DNA from: Palsa-883 sp963847615
GTDB lineage: Bacteria; Pseudomonadota; Alphaproteobacteria; Acetobacterales; Acetobacteraceae
Assembly: GCA_963847615.1 (NCBI GenBank)
Contig: CAWKAN010000017.1
Location: 620,001 to 684,000 of the forward strand
DNA: 64,000 nucleotides
Direction: 5' to 3'
A program made the position numbers and the translations under genes. Of the stretch, positions 55,203-64,000 are shown piece by piece; the stretch's first letter is position 1; every line of letters starts with the position of its first letter. The notes below the pieces were generated by a model. That model was given only the letters and a program-made list of their open reading frames with translations. It was not told the DNA's origin and made no database searches.

Positions 55203-55412
55203 TCAGAGCCAGTGAAACCCATGCGCCATCACGCCGAGCAGGCCAGCCAGTGCGGCGAGGACCGTCCCCGTCGCCCCCAGCATCATACCCAGCAACCAGC
55301 GGAAGTCGCTGCGCTGTTCGACCGACACCGCATCCAATCGACGCTCGATCCGCTCCAACGACACAGCGGTCGTGCGGGCGATCTGTTCCCGTACGGCGAC
55401 CCTGGCTTCCAT
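55203..55412 (-). CDS. Small protein with a C-terminal membrane segment
   Basis: 69 residues: MEARVAVREQIARTTAVSLE, a charged helix (RIERRLDAVSVEQRSDF), then a hydrophobic segment WLLGMMLGATGTVLAALAGL. Resembles small coiled-coil plus membrane-anchor proteins common next to phage or housekeeping genes; no name assigned. Start at 55412 chosen over the upstream extension because the helix begins there. Confidence 0.6.
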   Translation of the reverse strand: MEARVAVREQIARTTAVSLERIERRLDAVSVEQRSDFRWLLGMMLGATGTVLAALAGLLGVMAHGFHWL

Positions 55413-56209
55413 GTTGACAGGATATCGGCCGCCGCCGAGCGGTTCAACAGGAATATCCGGCACGTCCCTCGCTCCATCGCCAACGGCCAACAACCTGACG
55501 GCGCGAGGTAAAGAAATCGGGTCCTCGCTGTTTCGTGTGGGTAGCAGCGGCCGCTGACCTTCGTCGGGCCAACCGCGTCAACTGCCGCTTGCGGCCGAGC
55601 TCCCCCTTTGTACGGCGAACCACCAGCCAGGTTTCTTGGTTCGGCTGAGCGCCGTTTCTTCGTCCCGGCCTGACGATTGCAGGGCGTCGCGCGCAGCCGC
55701 AGTCAAGGCATGCCCTCGGGCCTGACCCGAGGGATGGCCGCAGGCCACCGCCGAAGGCGGCGCGTAGCGTCCTGTGTGCTGGGCATGTCCAGCAGCCTGG
55801 GGGTGAAAGTCCCCTGTGCAACCTGATGGAGGTGAAGCACGAGTGAAGCGCAAGGGCGGAACCGCGAGGGACCGTCTGAAGGAAGCGTGGAGCGAAATCG
55901 CGACCTGACGAACAGCAACCGGATATGAGGCAGCGATTGGTCGGACGAGCGGGCAGGATGTCGCGAAGTCCATATCCATCAAGGGCCAGGGCTGTAAATC
56001 CGGCGGGTGCGCGAGGAAGGCTGTGGGGCTTACCCCAGGAGATCTGTGTCGTGTCCGTCCGGGAAACCGGGCGGACTGAGGGAGCCGCGAGGCGCCCTGA
56101 CCGCGGCACAGAAGTCAGCAGAGGGCGTAGTAGGCCACTTCGGCGGCCGAAGGCCCGAACGGTCCCCGAAAAAGGGGTTGAAGGAGAGGGCAAGTAGCCT
56201 GGACGTCTC

Positions 56210-57592
56210 ATGATCACACCGCGACCGCCATTCCAGTTCACGTTGGACTTGCCGATGCCTGGCAGGGGTGAAGCCCCGCGTCCGGCCGCGCGAGAGGTCG
56301 AAGTGACCGCGGTGACGTCCGAAGCCGAAAGCCCGGCACCCGCTGCATATCTGATGGAGGCGATCTGTGACCCGGATAACATAGAAGCGGCGTTGCGTGC
56401 GGTGGTGCGCAACAAGGGGGCACCGGGCGTTCACGGGATCACCGTTCGACAACTCCCGGACATCCTGAAAGCGCGCTGGCCGGAGCTCGAACATCAACTG
56501 CTCCAGGGTTGCTACCAGCCGCAACCGGTGCGTCGGGTGCAAATCCCGAAGCCGGCCGGCGGGACACGTAACCTCGGCATTCCAACCGTGATTGATCGCG
56601 TGATCCAGCAGGCGGTGCTCCAGCGGCTCCAACCGCTGTGGGACCCGACGTTCAGCGAGCACAGCTACGGCTTCCGGCCGGGCCGCTCCGCCCAGCAAGC
56701 GGTGAAACAGGCGCAAGCCTATGTCACCGACGGCTATCGGTTCGTTGTCGATATAGACCTAGCGAAATTTTTCGACCGGGTTAATCACGACAAACTCATG
56801 GCCCGCGTGGCGGCGCGCATGCAGGACCGCCGGGTGCTTCGGCTTATCCGAAGCTACCTGACGGCTGGCGTGCTCAACAGCGGGCTGTTCGAAGCCAGTC
56901 GGGAGGGGACCCCGCAAGGTGGTCCGCTCTCGCCACTGCTCTCGAACCTCGTGCTGGACGAACTGGATCGCGAACTTGAGCGTCGTGGCCACCAGTTCGT
57001 GCGATATGCGGATGACTGTAACGTCTATGTCCGCAGCGAGAAGGCTGGCCTCCGGGTCATGGCGAGTTTGACCCGCTTCATCGAAGGGCGTCTCAGGTTG
57101 CAGGTCAACGCGCAAAAGAGTGCCGTCGCCCGGCCGTGGCAGCGGTCGTTCCTTGGCTTCACGGTCACGGACGATCCGCAGCCCCGGCGGCGCATCGCCG
57201 ACAAGGCCGTCGCTCGGTTCAAGGACCGGGTGCGCGACCTGACACGGCGGCATCGCGGGGTCAGCCTGGGACAGATGATCGCTGACCTGAACCCGCTGTT
57301 GCGGGGATGGGCCGGATATTTCGGCTTCAGCCAGTTGCACGAGTTGGCATCGCTGGACGGCTGGACACGGAGACGCCTGCGCTGTGTCGTCTGGGTCCAG
57401 TGGAAGACGCGGGGCAATCGCTATCGAGAACTCCGTCGCCTGAAGGTCACTGAGAAGGTGGCCAGTGCGGCCATCTTCAGCCCGAAGGGACCGTGGCGGC
57501 TGAGTTCCTCGAGTGCGCTGCATCGCGCCTTCACCAACAGACGCTTCAAAGGTCTTGGGTTGCTCTCCATGGATACGCTGGCGGGCGCTTAA
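56210..57592 (+). CDS. ltrA: Group II intron reverse transcriptase/maturase
   Basis: 460 residues, a different lineage from the one at 20498. VRNKGAPGVHGITVRQLPDI, RNLGIPTVIDRVIQQAVLQR, HSYGFRPGRSAQQAVKQAQ, GTPQGGPLSPLLSNLVLDEL and catalytic RYADDCNVYV; maturase domain HRGVSLGQMIADLNPLLRGW. No HNH domain. The frame is intact. Confidence 0.95.
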   Translation: MITPRPPFQFTLDLPMPGRGEAPRPAAREVEVTAVTSEAESPAPAAYLMEAICDPDNIEAALRAVVRNKGAPGVHGITVRQLPDILKARWPELEHQLLQGCYQPQPVRRVQIPKPAGGTRNLGIPTVIDRVIQQAVLQRLQPLWDPTFSEHSYGFRPGRSAQQAVKQAQAYVTDGYRFVVDIDLAKFFDRVNHDKLMARVAARMQDRRVLRLIRSYLTAGVLNSGLFEASREGTPQGGPLSPLLSNLVLDELDRELERRGHQFVRYADDCNVYVRSEKAGLRVMASLTRFIEGRLRLQVNAQKSAVARPWQRSFLGFTVTDDPQPRRRIADKAVARFKDRVRDLTRRHRGVSLGQMIADLNPLLRGWAGYFGFSQLHELASLDGWTRRRLRCVVWVQWKTRGNRYRELRRLKVTEKVASAAIFSPKGPWRLSSSSALHRAFTNRRFKGLGLLSMDTLAGA

Positions 57593-57596
57593 TCCG

Positions 57597-57634
57597 CCGA
57601 ACCGCCGTGGTACGGACCCGTATGCCCGGTGGTG
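57597..57634 (+). ncRNA. Group II intron domain V (intron 2)
   Basis: CCGAACCGCCGTGGTACGG...CCCGGTGGTGT forms the expected hairpin 3' of the RT gene, as in introns whose RNA ends with GTGGTGTGGGAGG-type sequence. Confidence 0.65.
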
Positions 57635-57703
57635 TGGGAGGGGGGGCGTCGCGAGGCGCCCCCCTATCCCGATTGACCGCGCCGAGCACGGCGCCAGGCT
57701 CGA

Positions 57704-58106
57704 TCAGGTCGGGCAACGAGGCCCCCCGACGCCGCGTCGATTTCCACCCACACGAAACTGCGAAGAGCCGGTAAACCAGTCATTGCCGATCTGGGTGCAG
57801 AACCCGTTCTTGCCGGCATGCCGCGCGCCAGTGTCGTCCACGGAGATATACGGTGACGTTTCCAGTCCGGCCCTGAGAACAGCCTGAGCCTCGGCGATGA
57901 CATCGTCCGGTTTATCCGTCAGCAGGCGCTGCAACTGACGCTTCGAAATCGACACGCCCCCCGATCGCAAAAACACCAGCAGCCGAGGCAGCGTCGTTTG
58001 CCCCTGGTGATATTGCATCAGCACGAAGCGGCGCAGTTCCGGGCCGGAATGACCTGCGATCCCGTCGGGCAGCGGCGCCAGGATCGTCCGTCTTTCGGGC
58101 GTGACC
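57704..58106 (-). pseudogene. IS66-like transposase fragment
   Basis: The frame is open from the edge of IS630 copy 3 (VTPERRTILAPLPDGIAG...) and reads SISKRQLQRLLTDKPDDVIA and SPYISVDDTGARHAGKNGFC with a catalytic aspartate pair, then loses homology after GNDWFT. Neither terminus is present. A related C-terminal fragment is at 62241-62974. Confidence 0.75.
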
Positions 58107-59203
58107 TAGTGGATAGAATCTAACACTTGGTGCCCTCTTTTGACGGCGGCGATGATTTTATCGGGTTCCTTGGTCCATCGGAAGGGACGCGGGTCTGCAT
58201 TGGTCTCGGTGAGGAATCTCTTGATGGCGGCTTGCAGTTCGACGACGGAGCGGAAGACGCCACGCTTGAGTTGTCGCCGTGTCAGCTTGGCGAAGAAGCC
58301 CTCGACGGCATTGAGCCACGAGGCGGAGGTCGGGGTAAAATGGAATGTCCAGCGCGGATGACGCACCAGCCACTCGCGGACCTTGGGATGCTTGTGGGTG
58401 GCGTAGTTGTCGGCGACGGCGTGGATGAGTTTGCCGGCCGGCACTGCGGCCTCGACCGAGTTGAGAAAGCGGATGAATTCCTGATGCCGGTGCCGCTGCA
58501 TGCAGCGGCCGATGACCTTGCCGTCCAGCACGTTGAGGGCTGCAAACAGCGTGGTGGTGCCGTTCCTGATGTAGTCGTGCGTCATGCTGCCGCAGCGGCC
58601 TTTCTTCATTGGCAGGCCTGGCTGGGTGCGGTCGAGCGCCTGGATCTGGCTTTTCTCATCGATCGAGAGGACGACAGCGTGCGCCGGGGGATCGACGTAG
58701 AGCCCGACGATGTCACGCAGCTTGGCGGCAAACTGCGGGTTGTTGGACAGCTTGAACTGGCGCATCCGATGCGGCTGCAAGCCGTGCCTGCGCCAGATGC
58801 GCTGCACCGAACTGACGCTGATGCCACGCAGCTTGGCCATAGCGGCGCCCGTCCAGTGCGTCGTCTCGCCTGGTGGATCAGCCAGGGTCGCGGCGACGAC
58901 GCCTGCCTCAAGCTCTGCTCCAAGCCGAGGGATACGCGACGGACGGGTCTTGTCGCGCAGCAGCCCGGCAACACCGTCCGTCATGAAACGCTCCTGCCAG
59001 CGCCAGACAGCGGTTTTGCTCGTGCCGGTGACACGCATGATCTCGGCGGTGCCGCAACCATCTGCCGTCAACAACACGATCTGCGCTCGCCAGACATGCT
59101 TCTGCGGGCTGTTTCGGTTCGCTACGACGGCGTCCAGATCGACACGATCCGTGGCGCTCACTTCAACTTTGATGCCGGTACGCATCCCACAGACTCGCAC
59201 CAC
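58106..59203 (-). CDS. IS630-family transposase (copy 3)
   Basis: 365 residues, nearly identical to copy 1, with one visible substitution (KLSNNPQF for KLSNDPQF) and the copy-1-type C-terminus. All catalytic motifs present. Confidence 0.93.
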   Translation of the reverse strand: MVRVCGMRTGIKVEVSATDRVDLDAVVANRNSPQKHVWRAQIVLLTADGCGTAEIMRVTGTSKTAVWRWQERFMTDGVAGLLRDKTRPSRIPRLGAELEAGVVAATLADPPGETTHWTGAAMAKLRGISVSSVQRIWRRHGLQPHRMRQFKLSNNPQFAAKLRDIVGLYVDPPAHAVVLSIDEKSQIQALDRTQPGLPMKKGRCGSMTHDYIRNGTTTLFAALNVLDGKVIGRCMQRHRHQEFIRFLNSVEAAVPAGKLIHAVADNYATHKHPKVREWLVRHPRWTFHFTPTSASWLNAVEGFFAKLTRRQLKRGVFRSVVELQAAIKRFLTETNADPRPFRWTKEPDKIIAAVKRGHQVLDSIH

Positions 59204-59256
59204 AGCGGCATCCTGGGAATCCTAAATCGGACTCATGCGTTGGATTTTATCCACTA
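58107..59256 (-). mobile_element. IS630-family element, copy 3
   Basis: 1150 bp with TA at 58107-58108 and 59255-59256. Joining its flanks across TA puts a stop in the interrupted transposase frame, so the two sides were probably not one gene before insertion. Confidence 0.92.
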
Positions 59257-59358
59257 GAGCAGTTCCCGAACGCGTGGAATTGGGATGTGATGCCGAGGAT
59301 TCCCAGATACCGCTGTCCGTGCGAGAATCGACCGCCAGATATTGTGGCGGAGGCGGTG

Positions 59359-59797
59359 ATGGCGAGACCTTATTCGATCGACCTGCGCGCGCGTGTGATC
59401 GCTGCGGTGGCTGAGGGAGAGAGTATCCGGGCGGTGGGGGAGATCTTCGATGTCAGCCCGAGCTTTGTGTCGAAGCTGGCGCAGCGGTGGCGGCGCAGCG
59501 GGCGCATTGATCCGCTGAAGAGCGGCGGCGATCGACGTTCGGGAGCCATCGAAGCGCAGCGGGATTGGCTGCTGCAGACGATCGAAGCGACACCCGATCT
59601 GACGCTGCGGGAGATCCGCGAGCGGTTGCGCCAGCGGGGAACGTCGAGCAGCAAGTCGGCGGTCGCACGGTTTTTCCAACGCCATCGCATCAGCTGCAAG
59701 AAAAAGACGCTGCACGCCACCGAGCGGGATCGGGCGGATGTCAGCGCCGCCAGGGCGGCGTGGAAGGCGCAGCAGCCCGAGTTCGATGCCGCACGCC
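59359..59797 (+). pseudogene. IS630-type orfA, 3'-truncated
   Basis: MARPYSIDLRARVIAAVAEG then helix-turn-helix AVGEIFDVSPSFVSKLAQRW and LTLREIRERLRQRGTSSSKS, the N-terminal half of a two-part IS630 transposase. It runs to EFDAAR and is cut at a TA (59798) where another IS630-type element begins. Confidence 0.85.
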
Positions 59798-60418
59798 TAG
59801 TGCCTCGCGTCATTGACAGTGGGTAGAATGTTTGAATCGATAGCCCCGCAACGTAACGACGGAGCCGATTCGTGGCCGCCAGAGACATCGCCGTAAAGAA
59901 GTATGTCGTGAAGCTCAGTGCGGAAGAGCGAGAACGGCTGGATGGCCTGATCCGCAGCGGCAAGCACCCGGCTCGAAAGTTGACCCGGGCACGCATCCTG
60001 TTGAAAGCCGATGCAGGGGAAGCCGGCGAAGGATGGAGCGACAGTCAGATCGCCACGGCGCTGGGCACCGGCCTGGTAACTGTCGCCCGAGTTCGTCAGC
60101 AACTGGTCGAAGAAGGGTTCGAGGCCGTGCTGACCCCCAAGCGCTCGCCCGCCTCGGCCAGGCGGCGCATCTTCGATGGGGCAGCCGAGGCCAAACTCAC
60201 TGCGCTGGCCTGCTCGCAGCCGCCCAAAGGGCGTGCACGGTGGACCTTGCGCCTGCTGGAAGACAAGGTTGTGGAACTGAACATCGTTGCTCGGGCCAGC
60301 GATAATACGATCGGGCGGACGCTAAAAAAAACCACCTCAAACCGCATCTGAAGGAGCAATACGTCATTCCGCCGGACGCCAACGCGGCGTTCGTGGCCGC
60401 CATGGAAGACGTGCTGGA
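59798..60418 (+). pseudogene. Different IS630-type element, left end and transposase N-terminal part
   Basis: Begins TAGTGCCTCGCGTC. A GTG at 59872 opens VAARDIAVKKYVVKLSAEER; the helix-turn-helix domain (SDSQIATALGTGLVTVARVR) continues to NTIGRTLKK at an A8 run (60324-60331). A -1 shift there continues as NHLKPHLKEQYVIPPDANAA up to the IS3 boundary, so programmed frameshifting is possible. The DDE half is absent. Confidence 0.75.
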
Positions 60419-60514
60419 TGAGGTGGACCCCATCCATTGGACAGGAAACGGGGCAAGCTAAGAGAGACTCCCGCCGGTTGCTTTGTCCCCCACCCGTTCG
60501 AGGGGGCAACGAAG

Positions 60515-61447
60515 TTATAGCACGTTTTCCCTATCGATAGAATCCTCTTTTCGCTGTTGGTGTGCCTGTGGGGATGTGGTCAACGCGCTTGCGTTGTCCA
60601 CATCCCCACAGGCTGGGGACGTCTGGAACACTTCGCGCGGCGTTCGGTAACCCAAGGCCTGGTGCGGGCGTACGTCGTTATAAAAAATCAGCCACAGACC
60701 GATGCTGGCACGAGCCGTCGGTACCGAGGTGTAGGCCTTGATGTACACCTCCTCGTATTTCAGGCTGCGCCACAGCCGCTCAATGAAGATATTGTCCAGA
60801 TATCGACCCTTGCCGTCCATACTGATGCGCACGCCGCTTGTCGCCAGCGTGGCAATGAAATCGGTGCTGGTGAATTGCACGCCTTGATCGGTGTTGAAGA
60901 TCTCCGGCGACCCGTATCGATCTATCGCCTCCTGCAAGGCCTCGACGCAGAACCCTGTCTCCAGTCCGCTCGACAGGCGCCAGGCCAGAACACGGCGGCT
61001 GAACCAGTCCATCACCGCGACCAGATACACAAACCCCTTCGCCAGCGGGATGTACGTGATGTCCGCACACCACACCTGGTTCGGGCGGTCGATCACCAGA
61101 CCACGCAAAAGGTAAGGATAGACCTGGTGTTCCGGGTGACGACGGCTGGTGTTCGGTTTCTGGTAGATCGCCTCGATCCGCATCAGTCGCATCAGCCGGC
61201 GCACGCGTTTGCGGTTCACCGTCCAGCCATCCCGGCACAGCACCGCCACCATCCGCCGCGAGCCGTAGAAGGGCGTCGCCAGATACAGCTCATCAATCCG
61301 CCGCATCAGCCGCAGATCGTCCTCGCTCACCGCGGACCGGCGCCAATACAGCGTCGAGCGGGCGACCCTCAGCAGCCGGCACTGCGCTACGATCGACAGC
61401 TCGTCGTCCGTGCGGTCCACCAGTGACCGTCGAGCGATCTGGTTCAT
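60515..61447 (-). CDS. IS3-family transposase orfB
   Basis: 310 residues. HTH_21 region FYGSRRMVAVLCRDGWTVNR, then the rve integrase core: NQVWCADITYIPLAKGFVYL, GSPEIFNTDQGVQFTSTDFI and IERLWRSLKYEEVYIKAYTS (DDE). Start overlaps the orfA stop. Confidence 0.93.
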   Translation of the reverse strand: MNQIARRSLVDRTDDELSIVAQCRLLRVARSTLYWRRSAVSEDDLRLMRRIDELYLATPFYGSRRMVAVLCRDGWTVNRKRVRRLMRLMRIEAIYQKPNTSRRHPEHQVYPYLLRGLVIDRPNQVWCADITYIPLAKGFVYLVAVMDWFSRRVLAWRLSSGLETGFCVEALQEAIDRYGSPEIFNTDQGVQFTSTDFIATLATSGVRISMDGKGRYLDNIFIERLWRSLKYEEVYIKAYTSVPTARASIGLWLIFYNDVRPHQALGYRTPREVFQTSPACGDVDNASALTTSPQAHQQRKEDSIDRENVL

Positions 61448-61737
61448 GGACCAGACCTTTTGCGAAAAAAATCCCGCTCGACAGTCAATTCGCCGATTTT
61501 TTCATACAGCTTGGCCAGCCGCGCATCGTCGGCGGTCGTGCCATCGGTCGCGCCAGCTTTGCCGCGGACAAACAGCGAGCCAACCCCGTCGATGACCGTC
61601 TTCTTCCACGCATGGATTTGGCTGGCATGCACGCCGTACCGGCTCGACAGCTCCGCCACCGTGCCATCCTCGCGAACCGCTGCCAAGGCTACCTGCGCCT
61701 TGAAATCAACGCCGTGCTTCTTGCGAACATTCATCAT
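61444..61737 (-). CDS. IS3-family transposase orfA
   Basis: 97 residues: HTH_Tnp_1 domain KHGVDFKAQVALAAVREDGT and SSRYGVHASQIHAWKKTVID, then a leucine-zipper-like ARLAKLYEKIGELTVERDFF. Pairs with orfB to form the active transposase. Confidence 0.9.
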   Translation of the reverse strand: MMNVRKKHGVDFKAQVALAAVREDGTVAELSSRYGVHASQIHAWKKTVIDGVGSLFVRGKAGATDGTTADDARLAKLYEKIGELTVERDFFRKRSGP

Positions 61738-61816
61738 CTGGAACCCCTGGATTTCAAGCCGTTTTAGGGGCCGGAACCTCTCTTAACTACCTGTCCAGGT
61801 TTCGGGGTCCACCTCA

Positions 61817-61886
61817 CTCTATGCGTTTTCAGGCGTTTGTACCATGCCCGTCTGCGAATCCCTGCTATGCGGTGAATAAGATGGGC
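61817..61886 (-). mobile_element. Solo IS1380 left-end remnant
   Basis: Reads, on the minus strand, GCCCATCTTATTCACCGC and on for about 63 bp with few mismatches to 62978-63040, the DNA just upstream of the IS1380 transposase. It is an inverted end cut by the IS3 element. Confidence 0.7.
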
Positions 61887-61914
61887 TAGTGCCTCGCGTC
61901 CTTGATAGTGAGGG
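61887..61914 (+). repeat. Second copy of the TAGTGCCTCGCGTC end
   Basis: TAGTGCCTCGCGTCCTTGAT and following bases match the left end at 59798 with two changes, then diverge. A left-end remnant of the same IS630-type element. Confidence 0.6.
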
Positions 61915-62084
61915 GATCTCCTCCATCTCTTCGCGCCACAAATCCCAACGCAAGGGGGCTACACAACCCCTCATTTTCAGCGACTCAGGGCACGAGCAGC
62001 CTGTCGGACTTGCGGCCTGGCTGCCTGTTGGGGGTCATGTTAGAATCGCAACGTCGATTCACACTTCCCTCCGGACATTGCCGC

Positions 62085-62210
62085 ATGGCCAACTTTCGCC
62101 CGACCGACCGCCTGACCAGCTTTCTGCTGCCCCCTTCCGTGGATGAATGGCTGCCCCAAAGGCACCTGGCCTGCTTCGTGGTGGAAGTGATTGAGGACCT
62201 CGACCTGTAA
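62085..62210 (+). pseudogene. IS1182-like transposase N-terminal fragment
   Basis: MANFRPTDRLTSFLLPPSVD and EWLPQRHLACFVVEVIEDLD form the standard N-terminus of IS1182-type transposases; a stop follows after 41 residues and no further homology is seen. Confidence 0.8.
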
Positions 62211-62240
62211 GAGGGGCAAAAGTGTGGGCGTTGCCGCCGG

Positions 62241-62974
62241 TCAGGCGTACCGAGTTCGCCCTCTGACGTAACGGTCGAGCGCTTCGATGATCACGTGGCC
62301 CGCCACCTTGAGCCGGTTGCCCAGATAATCCCAGACGGGGATTCCGAGCTTGTCGCAGGTCTTGGACAGACCCAGGAATGCATCGCGGCTATCGCGCCCA
62401 ACATCGCTCCGTGTCCCGGCGCTGACCTTCCGCCGCGTGACGTAACAGCGGATGTCGTTCTCGGAACCGTTGGTATGGAGCGGGATCCCCGGCCGATCCA
62501 GCACCAACAGCAACTCGTCCTTGTTGACGTGCAGCCGCGCCAACAAGCGGTCCAGCGTAGCGAAGCCGGTGCGGCGGCGGAAGATGCGGTCGAACCGGGC
62601 CCGCAACACACCCGCCTGGTGCTTGCCGGGGTTGAGCCGATAAGCCTGGAGGCTGGCGTAGAAGTCCCAGATCAGGCCGCGAACCCGCGTTTGCGCTGCC
62701 CGGTCGCGGTCGTTGAAAGTATCCAGCTTATGCACCAGCCGTTCCGCATGCACCCAGCACAGCGCGTGCCGGCCGATGTTGAACTGCCCGGCGTCATCGC
62801 TCAGCACGACGGCGTCGCACAGAAATTGGTGCGATTGAACGCTGCCCCATAACGCGGCCTCGGTAGCCACCCGAATTGGATCGGCTTTCACGTCGAGTCC
62901 GGAGCAGCCCAACCGGTCGAGATGTGCCAGCCAGGCGTCGCGATCGGCGAAGCGTGTTTCCGGTTCAGCCGCTA
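62241..62974 (-). pseudogene. IS66-like transposase C-terminal fragment
   Basis: Frame open from the IS1380 edge (AAEPETRFADRDAWLAHLDR), then VVLSDDAGQFNIGRHALCWV, HAERLVHKLDTF and PLHTNGSENDIRCYVTRRKV with the final catalytic glutamate. The N-terminal half is absent. Same family as 57704-58106, but order and orientation show they are separate remnants. Confidence 0.8.
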
Positions 62975-62977
62975 GCC

Positions 62978-64000
62978 CATCTTATTCACCGCATAGCAGG
63001 GATTCGCCGACGGGCATGGTACAAACGTCTGGAATTGCATAGAGATTGGTTGTCGACGCCACTCTCAATGTCTGGACAGAATCTGCCATGCCCGCCACCG
63101 ACGACGATACGCTTCTGCCGTTCTCCTTGCCAAGGATCTGCCAGAAGAAAGTCACCGCCGCATTCGACGGCGGCCTGATCAGTTCCGACGGTGGCGTTTT
63201 CCTTTTGGCCGGTGCCGACAGGCGACTTGGCCTGATCGACACATTGGCCGCGATCATCCCCGACCATCGGGATCCCGCCCTGATCACCCATTCAATGGCG
63301 GACATTCTGCGCGCCCGCGTGTTCGCCATCGCTTGCGGCTATCCGGACGCCGATGACCTGGATGATTTGCGCAAGGACCCTGCTTTCAAACTCGCCTGCG
63401 GGCGGCTGCCAGAAAGCGGCGACGACCTGGCCTCGCAACCGACAATGTCACGTTGGGAGAATGCGCCAGGCCTGCGCACCTTGTTCCGGCTGACGCGGGC
63501 CATGGTGGACCTGTGGTGCAACAGCCACCGGCGCGCGCCCAAGGCAATCACGCTCGATATCGACGATACCGCAGACACTGTGCACGGCCATCAGCAGTTG
63601 TCGCTGTTCAATGCGCACTATGACGAACGCTGCTTCCTGCCGATCCATGTCTATGACGCCGATACCGGCCATTGCATCCTGACCATCCTGCGCCCAGGCA
63701 AGACGCTAGATGGCAAGGAGGTGAGTGCCCATCTACGTCGGTTGGTGCGGCGCATCCGGCTGCACTGGCCGAACACACGCATCACTATCCGGGGCGACAG
63801 CCACTATGGCCGGCGCGAGGCGATGGACTGGTGCGAGCAGAACCGTGTCCACTATATCTTCGGTCTGTCCACCAACACGGTGCTGTCCGCTCAGGTCTTC
63901 GCCAAGGCCGATGACGTGTGCGTCCGGCGCGCGACCGCCAATCTGGATGTGGTGCGCGACTACACCGAGACCCGCTATGGCGCCAAATCCTGGTCGCATC
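62978..64000 (+). mobile_element. IS1380-family element, left part (runs off the window)
   Basis: Starts near GCCCATCTTATTCACCGC, 110 bp before a transposase gene that continues past the window end. Confidence 0.75.
63088..64000 (+). CDS. IS1380-family transposase, 3'-truncated by the window
   Basis: 304 codons are visible from MPATDDDTLLPFSLPRICQK. TAAFDGGLISSDGGVFLLAG, KAITLDIDDTADTVHGHQQL (first catalytic Asp region) and NTRITIRGDSHYGRREAMDW (second Asp) are classic for IS1380. No frame defect so far. Confidence 0.92.
   Translation, partial: MPATDDDTLLPFSLPRICQKKVTAAFDGGLISSDGGVFLLAGADRRLGLIDTLAAIIPDHRDPALITHSMADILRARVFAIACGYPDADDLDDLRKDPAFKLACGRLPESGDDLASQPTMSRWENAPGLRTLFRLTRAMVDLWCNSHRRAPKAITLDIDDTADTVHGHQQLSLFNAHYDERCFLPIHVYDADTGHCILTILRPGKTLDGKEVSAHLRRLVRRIRLHWPNTRITIRGDSHYGRREAMDWCEQNRVHYIFGLSTNTVLSAQVFAKADDVCVRRATANLDVVRDYTETRYGAKSWSH

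Larger units (their letters stand above)
55774..57667 (+). mobile_element. Second group II intron
   Basis: Begins GTGTGCTGGGCATGTCC (GUGYG-type) followed by a structured RNA of about 430 nt including GGGGGTGAAAGTCCCCT, an RT gene, domain V and a GC-rich domain VI ending ...CCCCCTAT. Both ends are predicted from consensus only, since no empty site is present. Downstream DNA is an old transposase fragment. The 300 bp before it (55413-55773) hold nothing recognised. Confidence 0.75.
60419..61816 (-). mobile_element. IS3-family element
   Basis: Ends TGAGGTGGACCCC and its exact inverted copy at 61804-61816. Two genes overlap by ATGA. It interrupts an IS630-type element on the left and an IS1380 end on the right. 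No target duplication was evident, so one side may have been deleted. Confidence 0.85.

Noticed and set aside
60300..60418. Treating the A8 frameshift in the second IS630-type transposase as simple decay
   Set aside because: A run of A at this place fits known programmed -1 frameshifting in IS families, so the frame change alone is not evidence of decay; the lost 3' half is.
57704..62974. The two IS66-like fragments as halves of one split transposase
   Set aside because: The N-side fragment lies downstream of the C-side fragment on the same strand, so simple insertion cannot explain them; they are separate remnants.

Overview
The window is GC-rich, densely coded DNA, most likely from an alphaproteobacterium close to the Acetobacteraceae/Rhodospirillales. 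This rests on codon and base composition, neighbouring recO and parC, an alphaproteobacterial-type SspB, and many intergenic palindromic repeats. Exact UbiT-UbiU-UbiV genes and many FNR/FixK-type boxes suggest an organism that lives with low or no oxygen part of the time. Assignment below family level is not possible from this window.

Layout. 1-2.5 kb: an acyl-CoA ligase / amidohydrolase / SDR operon. 2.5-5.2 kb: one proline-rich hypothetical gene and a gene-poor stretch full of repeats, including a probable MITE and a 60-bp perfect inverted repeat. 5.2-9 kb: PhzF-like protein, DUF433 protein, cupin and a ThDP enzyme. 9-11.7 kb: ubiTUV behind a perfect FNR box. 11.8-17.9 kb: three co-directional genes for very large unrecognised helical proteins. 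18-20.4 kb: sspB and class I fumarase. 20.4-22.3 kb: a group II intron sitting exactly inside a dispersed palindromic repeat. 22.4-27.3 kb: GNAT, cupin, a frameshifted FAH-family gene, a run of small envelope lipoproteins, and a truncated second FAH copy. 27.5-31.8 kb: an ABC substrate-binding protein and a ligase-ACP-acyltransferase fusion.

31.9-51.9 kb carries genes with FNR-type boxes: a CBS-domain protein and a GroEL paralogue (divergent, one box each), PolX (frameshifted), nicotinate phosphoribosyltransferase with a kinase-like partner, and an alpha/beta hydrolase - phosphoribosyltransferase - PRPP synthetase operon. Together these look like a low-oxygen stress regulon concerned with protein folding, NAD and PRPP metabolism. 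The regulon is interrupted by an IS110 element itself interrupted by an IS30 element (37-39.5 kb), and by two inverted IS630 copies (42.9-47.2 kb) that have split one secreted aspartic-protease-like gene and inverted the DNA between them; joining the two halves across the TA target restores one frame exactly.

52-55.4 kb holds parC and recO, with a long palindrome after parC and a 16-bp tandem repeat at the recO start. 55.7-64 kb is an insertion graveyard: a second group II intron, a third IS630 copy, and nested fragments of other IS630, IS3, IS1380, IS1182 and IS66-like elements. No rRNA, tRNA or CRISPR array was seen.
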